Positions 1 to 7,500 of a stretch of 10,313 nt of DNA are shown piece after piece. The stretch lies in contig VKHC01000126.1 of assembly GCA_015143735.1 (NCBI GenBank), positions 4,050 through 14,362 of the forward strand, given 5' to 3'. The notes beneath the pieces are model-generated. The model searched no databases. It saw only the letters and a program-made list of their open reading frames with translations, and was not told the origin of the DNA. This stretch comes from Synura sp. LO234KE. Taxonomy: Eukaryota > Sar > Synurophyceae > Synurales > Mallomonadaceae. The position numbers were made by a program, and so were the translations under genes. Each line of letters opens with the position of its first letter. Position 1 is the stretch's first letter.

Positions 1-721
1 TTTTAAGTAAAACTTAGCTTAGCAAAACATGACGGCATATAATTCTAAGCACCCATATGAGCCGGATTGGCATATCCCATTAGGGGTATGGGCAAAAATG
101 ATAAAATTTCTCTTGTTCAGGTTAAACAGGTACCACGTGCCATCCCGAGCTCTCGTATCATAAACAGTGATCGCTTCTGTGATTCGCGGCTTCGGAGTGT
201 TGTCGCCGTCGTTGTCGTGGGCTTGGCAATACTTCCCGAAGCCTGCTTTGAGATTCGAATTGTCCAATTTCCCCTTATGAAAGCGCTCCCATGGACTGAT
301 GACAATCGAATGCGTCTAGCTCGGCACCATGCTTATTCTGCTGACACAGAACAGTACAAGTAACACTAGCTGCAATGAGCCCAACTTAAAAGGCGAAGTG
401 TTGACAATGCCCCTCAGCGCTGCTTGATAGTCCTGATTCCACGCTCAACGATTCGAACATGTTCACCAGCTCCAACTGCATCGACAGTCACGCAGTACTC
501 CTGACTAAGAGTATCTTTCACCGCTGTAAATCCCGCTTCCGGGTCGCAACGCAGCTTTGACGGCTTAAATCCCCTAGAATTGATGTCGCTGATCTGACCA
601 GTTAGCGCAGCAAAGATGGACTGGGCAGACATCGACTAAAGCTTCGCCGCGAACATCAATCTCAACGGGGTACGAATGTTAAGAGAGAAAGATATTCCCT
701 TGACATACATGATGTCAACTT
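1..721 (-). pseudogene. Copia integrase core and following region, remnant
   Basis: Integrase inserts the cDNA copy into the host genome. The core begins with VDIMYVKGISFSLNIRTPL (about 716-660), carrying the first catalytic Asp. A TAG at 633-635 interrupts the frame, which then resumes with a CDPEAGF motif (second Asp) and GAGEHVRIVERGIRTIKQR (catalytic Glu region), ending at TGA 414-416. Weak similarity continues in shifting frames between about 413 and 300, where LLVLFCVSRI resembles the 'lv.fcv.wlN' segment. It becomes clear again at 300-120, where SPWERFHKGKLDN and FGKYCQAHDND correspond to the 'LSPR.il.G..ldy...FG.YvQ.he' region after the core. A stop at 19-21 and the loss of clear similarity before the edge leave the C-terminal limit open. 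Confidence 0.82.
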
Positions 722-1105
722 TCATAGTTTGGGACCTATCACAGGCTCCTCGTCCTTGTTTGGCGTAGCAGTGTTTTTGACCGTCTTGCCCTTTAAGGAT
801 GCGACAGGAACGCCGTATATCTCCTCTGCCCTCAGTAGACCGCTCGAAGTGATATCACAATTGATAATGCCCCCACTGATCAGCATCTGGATAGCCTTCG
901 CTGTGCTAGGGTACCCAGCAAGCCTGGCAAGCAGCTCGCTTGCTCGGCCTGCCCTTTCCCCTTCGTACTTCGTGAAAGCCTTCTTGGTGGCTTCTGCAGT
1001 CGTCACATATACCTCATCCTGACGTGTCTTCAAACTCTCTGAGAGTACGTGAATTCCCAGCTTGCGTTCAAACATATACTCAGGAGAGTCGTGTATCATC
1101 TGCAC
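722..1105 (-). pseudogene. Copia pre-integrase region remnant
   Basis: This open segment of about 127 codons corresponds to the region between protease and the integrase core. Recognisable parts are the run ERAGRASELLARLAGYPS, the stretch SGGIINCDIT and the closing RAEEIYGVPVASLKGKT. Together these resemble the conserved 'arelq.rlgyps...l..g.i.ncpvt..dv.ra..iyG..v..lkgkt' pattern of divergent protist Copia elements. A true ATG start is absent, since the frame opens with GTG after a stop. The piece is a fragment of the polyprotein bounded by a break near 1105-1150 on one side and a one-base-type frame change near 720 on the other. Confidence 0.8.
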
Positions 1106-1151
1106 TCAAAATACATCTGCATCGTGCCGCTGTACGCCGTATCATTTGTGA

Positions 1152-1430
1152 TTATGACAGGATATTTGCCACGCAATTCTCAGGGTAGTGAACAGATCCA
1201 AACGTTTCCATCTTTGTCGACGTCTCGATGGCGCCGCCTCCATCGACTGCACCACCAATTGAAACACTGTCATTAGACACGAACGGATCAGTCATCCCGA
1301 GGCTAGCATTCTTGAAGATTGAAGTACTCCCGCCACTGCCCAGCACAATGTTGTCGTCCTTCAGTCTACTTGACGCCAGAAGAACGCTGTCTCCCACAGC
1401 TACCTGTCGAGGTGCTTTGTCAGCTACTTT
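1152..1430 (-). pseudogene. Copia aspartyl protease remnant, catalytic Asp lost
   Basis: This follows Gag in the same frame, as expected for a Copia polyprotein that cleaves itself. The active-site region reads DDNIVLGSGGSTSIFKN, where the family has Asp-Ser-Gly. The Gly codon at 1338-1340 (GGC on the minus strand) takes the place of the catalytic Asp, which a single A-to-G change from GAC would produce. The C-terminal end (FGSVHYPENCVANILS) matches the usual close of the domain in this lineage, a hydrophobic run ending in NIL-S/D. The frame then stops at 1152-1154. Both the Asp substitution and the downstream break argue against any protease activity. Confidence 0.8.
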
Positions 1431-2529
1431 ATCTAGCAATTCTGAAATATCCGACAAGTCGTGATTGTCCAGTGTGTCTGCTGGTAGCACCAGTAGGCTC
1501 GTTCTTTTCTTGTTCTTGTTCTTCTTCTTGGATGACGCCTTGGATTCATCCTTATCAGCGTCTGGGCAGTCCTTAACCCAATGGTCGTGCGCTCCACAGA
1601 TCAAGCAAGGCCGCTCAGCGCTTGGTCCTTCCTTCATCTTGGACTCACTTTGTTCCCCTGTGCCTTGATTGCCTCGACGATCACCGTTGGACTTGGTAAG
1701 CTCCCCATCTCTATCAGACTGGCCGTTCTGGTAGACAACGTTTCGAACGCTCTTCTTGGGGATAGTCAGGGTGTTGAGGAACTCAAACGTCCCTTGCAGG
1801 CTCTTTGGCTTGTCATATCCCTGGTTCCTATGGTTCAGCTGGGTCGTTCCATATCACTCGTGATCCAGCTCCTCAATAAAATATGGGGCGGCAGTTGCTT
1901 CAGATATTCTTATCTCGCAGTCTTTTCCTGCCCTGCATGTTGTGGTATAGATATGCAGCAAGAGTTCAAACCGAGTTTTGATGTCCGCTAGGCTTTCGAA
2001 TGCCTGCATTCTGCTCTGACTCAATGACTTCTGCGCCTTCGTCCTCGCGGTCTCGGCATCCTTCTCCCGAACGTTGAGTAGATGTGTCGATATCATGATT
2101 TGCCATAATCTGTTCGGGTCCCTGAGATTATCCACTGCCTCGTAGTCGTTATCTTCTGCTCTCTGGGTCGGATACGTTCTTTAAGCGCATCCCTCTTCCG
2201 TCCCAGAGGATCTTTGGCCTCAGTATAGTCAGCAGGATCGTAATTCTTCTTTTCGTATACTGGGTATTCGCTCGTCCTGAAGATGCAAGCAATATTGCCA
2301 TGTGTGGCCTCTATGTACTCTGCCACGCCTTCCTTGAAGCTCTAAAGTTCCATTCGGCATCCATGCTAGTGATTCCGTTTGGACAATCAGGAATTGGCAC
2401 TCCTGCTATGCCGCTCTCTTTCTGCTGCCAATGGCCTTTCGATTCCATGTTGCCCTGATTTTGATGGGTCTTGTTGTGAACCTCCTTATGAGCTCCAGCA
2501 TCCTCTTTGCCAGAATTCTTATCTCTCAT
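1431..2529 (-). pseudogene. Copia Gag remnant with CCHC zinc knuckle
   Basis: Gag is the structural capsid protein of the retrotransposon. A candidate ATG lies at 2529-2527. Coding continues in a second frame (about 2340-2150, containing AEYIEATHGN and a basic KRDALKERIRPRE stretch) and then a third (about 2165 downward, containing LRDPNRLWQI and STHLLNVREKDAETARTKAQK, an alpha-helical Gag core). A TGA at 1854-1856 interrupts the third frame, but the same frame then continues (GYDKPKSLQGTFEFLNTL) straight into the zinc knuckle at 1566-1607. That knuckle has the spacing Cys-x2-Cys-x4-His-x4-Cys and is followed by a lysine-rich tract (SSKKKNKNKKR). At least two frameshifts and one stop make it non-functional. 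The boundary with protease is approximate, because the two are normally one polyprotein. Confidence 0.85.
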
Positions 2530-2538
2530 ACCTACTGA

Positions 2539-2655
2539 TAACTAATTATGAAAGAACTTGAGAAGTCACACTTCGTTTCTAGTCACTAACTAGCTTTGCA
2601 CGAATCCAAGACAATCTTCAAGAAAGCAAGAATCAGATAATTAGTTATGAAAGAA
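2539..2655. repeat. Paired 10-bp inverted repeat with overlapping direct repeat at the gag-proximal end of the element
   Basis: TAACTAATTA at 2539-2548 is the exact reverse complement of TAATTAGTTA at 2638-2647. Directly after each lies the same-orientation sequence TTATGAAAGAA (2546-2556 and 2645-2655). The 99-bp spacing and the location just upstream of the gag start suggest leader or LTR-end structure. AT-rich sequence makes short chance matches easier, so this is reported as structure only. Confidence 0.5.
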
Positions 2656-3475
2656 AGAATTCTACGTCAGCATTAGGGAAGAATAAGAATCGAACACAAA
2701 TTTACGTCAGATAGATATCATTCAACAGAGAGATTCATAGCAACATTCAACTGCTACTAGTTCAATATAGGGAAAATGCTACAAACTACTAAGTATAGAG
2801 AATTGGATACTTTCGGAAATCTTCCGACCATCTCTACGAGTACCACGACTCGATTCCATTTCCAGCTCCACGTAGAAAACACGATTTAATTTTTTCGATG
2901 AGTCTAGCATCTTGTATATTTCTATTTCTTGCGATCTGAACACTTTTGCTTAAATGTTCAATCTTTCATCATGGTGGCCAATCGGTCGAAGTAAAAAAAC
3001 CAAGATATTTTCTGCAGCTGGTCAAATCTGTAAAACGTTCTGTCAGGCGGAGGCCACATCTGTATCGAAAGATATTTTCAGCCATAGTTTCTTGTATTGC
3101 TTTCCGTGGTCCTTCTATATGATGTTGGTGGTACCTCCTCAAAAATTTCAAGTCACAACAATCTGCAGCCACGAAAATACAAATTATGATTTTTGTCTAC
3201 AAATGGACAGTCCGGTGCGCCGATTTGCAGGCAGGTGGGTGAGTTGGTACCACTCTCTGTGGACCAACCACTTGAAACACAATAACTTCTTATGTATCTC
3301 GACTCTTGGTGTCCTCCATTTCTCCGCCCGCCCTAGACCCCTCACCTTTACTAGGAGATATGTCTGTGCCACTCTATTGGTACACATATCGGACATCTGT
3401 ATACCAAAATTAGGACACTATAGTATCCCCCGATTACGGTAGTACACTGATGGATTCTTGCATAGAGCGAAACAA

Positions 3476-3543
3476 ATGGTAAACTACATGATACTAGTAG
3501 TTCCTCGTCCTGGCTGCATAGATGGTAAACTAAATATTAGTAG
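3476..3543. repeat. Imperfect direct repeat, two copies about 46 bp apart
   Basis: ATGGTAAACTACATGATACTAGTAG at 3476-3500 recurs as ATGGTAAACTAAATATTAGTAG at 3522-3543. The first 11 bases match exactly and the ends share TAGTAG, with a small indel between. The pair lies between the candidate LTR region and the 3' end of the SNARE gene. It could be a local tandem duplication or part of a degraded mobile-element terminus; no function is evident. Confidence 0.6.
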
Positions 3544-3766
3544 CCCTACCGAACAGAAAGCACTCTCTGGTTCAAATATACTAGGACAAAGGATAAAGGC
3601 GCTTGCGAAGCACCACAGCTCCTGCAGCAAGCACTAAACTAAACCAGCTTCTAATCGCCGGCTGCCGCGATGTTTGCGCATTCCTAGTCAGTTCTTATGA
3701 GTTCGCATCTGCAATTTCGCTCGAGTATTATCATACATATATATACAAGTTTACAAGAGCACTTCA

Positions 3767-4387
3767 TTATTGCCGCCAATACCAATAAACAATAAATAAC
3801 AGAAATGTTACAAGAATCATCCCACCAAAAACTATCCACTTATCTACAAAATCACGCTTTTCTACAAGCCGCATGATAGAATTAGATATACCAAGCAGAT
3901 TCATTATATCAAAAACCTTTCTCTGTATGCTCTTAAGTCTATCCTTTTGCGCCAACAGTTCCGAAAGAGTTTCTCTACCACTTTCAAGATAATCATATAC
4001 CATCCTATTTGACCTGCTTAGCGAGGAGGACTCAGCTGCCTCCAAATCAAATATCACTGGATCTGTACTAGATTCACCAAGCAACTCTTTTCGTTGCGAC
4101 TCCAAATCTTGACATGAGCGCCTCATGGATATGGCGTCAAAAGATTCTTTTACATGAGCTAGAGACATTTTTAAATGTTGAACTCTTCGTTTCATGTCAT
4201 TTCGACGACTTTTAGATTCCCTTTGAACCAATTTTTCAAGCTCCTCCAGCCTGTTTGCCATATCTTCGATACCAATTCTTACATCTGATATTTTTACAGA
4301 TGCATTCCCCTTTTCAAGTTCAAGCAATTTAATTTCAAGCTCGTTTAGTCTCCGCTTATCTTCAGGCAATATCTCTGAGAGCAGCAT
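3767..4387 (-). CDS. GOSR2: Membrin/Bos1-type Qb-SNARE (Golgi SNAP receptor complex member 2)
   Basis: Membrin is a tail-anchored Qb-SNARE that helps ER-derived and intra-Golgi vesicles fuse with Golgi membranes. The 206-residue product matches the family's usual length of about 210. Residues 1-90 are helical and charged, as in the regulatory N-terminal domain. Residues about 129-183 form the SNARE helix, which ends in the family hallmark LLGISNSIMRLVEKRDFVDKW; animal membrins have a closely similar LGLSNTVMRLIE.R. Gln147 (LLAQKD) is the more likely ionic-layer residue by its distance from the membrane, with Gln155 as the alternative. Residues about 184-204 (IVFGGMILVTFLLFIVYWYW) are the C-terminal membrane anchor. 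The start chosen is ATG 4387-4385: the frame is open further upstream, back to an in-frame TAA near 4520, but contains no ATG. A TTTCAG splice-acceptor-like sequence lies 9 bases before this ATG, so an unseen upstream exon is possible. The stop is TAA at 3769-3767. Confidence 0.88.
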   Translation of the reverse strand: MLLSEILPEDKRRLNELEIKLLELEKGNASVKISDVRIGIEDMANRLEELEKLVQRESKSRRNDMKRRVQHLKMSLAHVKESFDAISMRRSCQDLESQRKELLGESSTDPVIFDLEAAESSSLSRSNRMVYDYLESGRETLSELLAQKDRLKSIQRKVFDIMNLLGISNSIMRLVEKRDFVDKWIVFGGMILVTFLLFIVYWYWRQ

Positions 4388-4553
4388 TTCGTTACCTGAA
4401 ACTCGGTTTTTGGAAAACCCAATATAAAAAGTCCAATTACGATAACAATTATCAGAATTGGGAAATCCTGACGAATTTGTGTTTTTACGTTTCACTTCAT
4501 TGTTTAAATAGTGGGAGATTTAACTCACGAACTTTTAAGACTGCATCTACAAG
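4388..4553. promoter_or_regulatory. Divergent intergenic region between the SNARE and EF-hand/EML genes
   Basis: Only 166 bp separate the two start codons, so both 5' UTRs and at least the core promoters must fit here or overlap transcribed sequence. The region is AT-rich. TATAAAAA at 4423-4430 is in plus orientation about 125 bp before the EML start, with CCAAT at 4433-4437. TTTAAATA lies at 4503-4510. On the minus strand, an ATG-AAG-TGA two-codon uORF (4500-4492) would precede the SNARE start if transcription begins upstream of it. None of these elements is proven. Confidence 0.4.
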
Positions 4554-7500
4554 ATGGGCGTGGCTTCGTCTTCGAAAGGAGGAACTGAAAGTAATCAGAT
4601 TGTAAAGCAGAGAAGCCCGCTTCTTGCTGAGACTCAAATATTTGCCCTTTGTATGGTTATCTGCTAAATTTCTTCGATTTACACTCAATATTAATTTTTT
4701 CATAGGGACCTTAAGTGAAGTACGAGAGCTTCTCAAAATATTCCGGATGCAAGTTTATGGATTTGCTCTTGTTGAAGCTCAATTTGAGAGTATCATGGCA
4801 TTTAATAAAGCAGTAAAAGAGCACGTTGATTTGGACGAATTATTTCAGATTTTAGATAATGATAATGATGGTAGGATTGATGGATTGGAGCTTCTATCTG
4901 GGCTTGCGTTATGCTGCCAAGCTCCATTTGAAGAGAAGGCGAGATTTTGTTTTGAATTATTTGACTTTAACCTGAATGCCTCCTTGTCCGAAAAAGAAAT
5001 GGTGATGATGATGATGTCAACGGTTTGTGGAATGAATTTATTGGTAGGTGGCGGTGAAGGACTTGAACCGAATCTAGAACAATTTGAATCTATAGCGAGG
5101 GACGCATTCGCTCGTGCAGATCGAGACGGAAGTGGGAGCATTACTTACAGCGAATTCGTCCAGTGGGCTCGATCTAACCGAGAGGTAATGGCAGGTTTAG
5201 AAGCACTCGGTAAGCTCGCTCAGGATGCTAAAAAGGCGATAGCAGCTTCCGATGATTCGGCGGTGGACACAGATGAGGGAGAATTGTCAGACGTGGAAGC
5301 GTCCAAGGAACACGGCGTCGTGCGCGCGATCAGAGGTGAATCAAGATCAGGCCGCCTTAAGAATGTTTCGGGTGGAGACCAATTCATGGCTACCGCGCAG
5401 TGGCGTGGGCAGATTCATGAGCCTTCCAACTATCATACCGACCGGAATGCCAGGGACGGCCCGGATACCAACCTCGCTTTGACTTGGGCGTACGGCATCA
5501 GAGCCAACAACAGTCGGAACAATCTCTACTACGTCTCGTCTGATGGTGAGGAAGTCGCCGACCCGTCGCCCGTCGTGGTGTACCCCGCTGCTACCCTAGG
5601 AGTAATATTCAACACGGTCTCGCGTACCCAACGATTCTTCCAAGGACACTCGGCTGAGATCCTCTGTCTAGCTATGCACCCAAGCGGACATATCGTCGCC
5701 ACTGCAGATGTGAAGTCCACCATTCACGTATGGGACGCGCTCACCAACACGTCTCTGCACCACATCCAAGGCGTGGTGAAGGACGGGATACAGTTGTTGG
5801 CCTTCGCGCCGTTGGGGGACCGCATAGTGAGTGTGGGCATGGATCCCGATCATACCGTAACACTGTTCGACTACAGCACCGGCCTCCTCGTGTCCTCCGC
5901 GAAGGGGATCGCCAGTCCAGCCAACGTGTACGACATCGCGTACTCCGGGTCCGGAGCGGAGGTAGTGATCTGCGGTAACAAGGCTGTGCAGTTCTACAGG
6001 GGCACTGACAGCAGCAAGAGGGCGCTGGAGTGTGTGCCTGGTAAGATTGGGTCCATAGGCAAGCGCCAGACCTTCTTCTGTGTGACGTACTTCAAGGAGG
6101 ACGCGGTGGTGGGATGCGCCGGAGGGGAGCTGTACCGGTTCAAGGGCTATCAGTGTGTGCAGGTGGTGGAGGCCTACCCAGCGAAAGAACCACTTCTTTG
6201 CATGCGCTACAACGCTCTGGAAGGAACGTTGGTGACCGGGTGCAAGAATGGCGTTGTGAAGACGTGGGACTCCACCTTGAAGGAGATCGGCGCGGCCTTC
6301 GATGTGACGGAGGCTGTGCGGGGTGAGGGGGGGGAGGCCGGTGTGTTAGACGCGGCCATTACTAGCGTCCAGATGGAGGACCTAAAGCTGCTTGTGGGTA
6401 CGCGCAGTGGCGATGTGTTTGAAGTGGTGGTCGCCTCTTCTCCCAACGTACCGCACCGTTACACGCGTCTGTGCTGGAGTCACTTCAAGGGAGAGGTGTG
6501 GGGTCTGGCGGTGCATCCGACCAAAGAGGAGTTTGCCACCTCTGGTGACGACAAGACGGTGCGCATCTGGAGCATTCGTAGCCACGAACAGATCGCCGTC
6601 AGGATACTCTCCGAGGCATCTCGAGCAGTGGCGTACTCTAAATCTGGAGACCTGCTCTGTTTGGGTATGGAGGATGGGTCCATGGCCTTAGTAGAGACTA
6701 CGAAGATGCGCCTTGTCCAGACCTGGACACACTCCTCGCAGCCCATCACCGACGTGCGGTTCTCGCCGGACGGGTTGTTCCTCGCTGCTGGGTCACGAGA
6801 CACAAACATTTACATCTACCAGAGTGAGGATCAGAAGTCATACCGGAGACAGGCTGTTTGTCGCGGTCACGGAGGAGCGGTTACTCACCTAGACTTCTCT
6901 TCCAACTCGCGGTTCATTCAGAGTAACGGAGCCGACGACTCCTTACTGTTCTGGGACGTCCGCGGCAATCCGGTGACATCTTCTGTGTCCATGAGAGACG
7001 TGGACTGGGCCAGCTTCACTTGCACGTTGGGTTGGCCAATACAGGGCATCTGGTCAAGCGACGTCGGGCGCCCTGAGGTGCTAACGTGTCAGGCGCTATC
7101 GGATATCAAAGTGGTTGCGTCTGGAGATGAGCGTGGGAGGGTGAACCTTTACCGCTACCCGGCCGCCCTGGAGGGATGCTTGCATCAGAGTTATATTGGT
7201 CACGCCGGTCAGGTGACCTGCGTCCGCTTTACTGCGAATCGCCGCCACGTCATATCCTTGGGGGGCCGGGATTGCGCTGTTCTGGAATGGTCGCATGGGT
7301 TGGAGGTTAGCGACTCGTCGGACGATGAGGGGAACGGCGGAGGCTCCTCCTCCTCCTCTCTGGATGGCGCAGCGGCTGCGACGGAGCTCCAGGCTGTTTT
7401 GGTGGAGGTGCGGGACCGGAGTCTGCTTCAGGAGGCTGTTAACCATCGCCAGTCCACGGAGGAGATCGCGTTGCTGCTCAAGGCCCAAGTGTCTTCGGGG

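Larger units (their letters stand above)
1..2529 (-). mobile_element. Degenerate Ty1/copia-type LTR retrotransposon (gag-pro-int part, runs off the left edge)
   Basis: Read on the minus strand, the segments follow Copia order from high to low coordinates: Gag, CCHC zinc knuckle, aspartyl protease, pre-integrase region, integrase core, then the region after the core. Coding similarity jumps between all three minus frames, with breaks near 2330, 2150, 1150 and 720, and in-frame stops at 1854-1856 and 633-635. The copy is therefore dead. The integrase has a GAGEHV..VER motif in place of the usual NG.AER of plant and animal copia. I associate this with the divergent Copia elements of diatoms, oomycetes and similar protists; that is recall of family patterns, not a search. 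Reverse transcriptase and RNase H would lie left of position 1, so truncation there cannot be told from simple window cut-off. Confidence 0.9.
2530..3766. other. Non-coding stretch; probably contains the leader and 5' LTR of the Copia element
   Basis: No open frame here shows a recognisable protein, and the ones present (longest 162 codons, at 2954-3442 plus) have no convincing domain. Because gag starts at 2529 on the minus strand, the 5' LTR is expected immediately to its right. On the minus strand the sequence before the gag ATG reads TAGTTATCAGTAGGTATGAG. Its TATCAG core loosely resembles a methionine-tRNA primer-binding site, but this is weak. One possible outer LTR end is the minus-strand TGTTGTGAC at about 3164-3156; it is only a guess. 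From about 3430 to 3766 lie imperfect short repeats and AT-rich sequence, including CATACATATATATAC near 3731-3745. That part probably holds the 3' flank of the SNARE gene. Confidence 0.35.

Noticed and set aside
2954-3442. 162-codon plus-strand open frame in the intergenic/LTR region
   Set aside because: No recognisable domain, biased composition, and it lies where an LTR is expected; treated as chance.
4388-4495. N-terminal extension of the SNARE from a GTG at 4495
   Set aside because: A GTG start is not expected in a eukaryotic nuclear gene, and ATG 4387 gives the family's normal length.
4624-4705. ATG 4624 as the start of the large protein, giving a hydrophobic signal-anchor-like N-terminus
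   Set aside because: The hydrophobic stretch is the translation of an intron with good GT-AG borders; ATG 4554 with splicing gives a better start and continuous EF-hand helix.
4497-4736. 79-codon minus-strand frame across the EML exon 1/intron 1 region
   Set aside because: It overlaps a well-supported exon and intron on the other strand and shows no recognisable protein.
4999-5014. ATG/GATG repeat (poly-Met run) as a microsatellite or alternative start cluster
   Set aside because: It lies in frame within the EF-hand domain coding sequence, and is too short to be called a repeat element.
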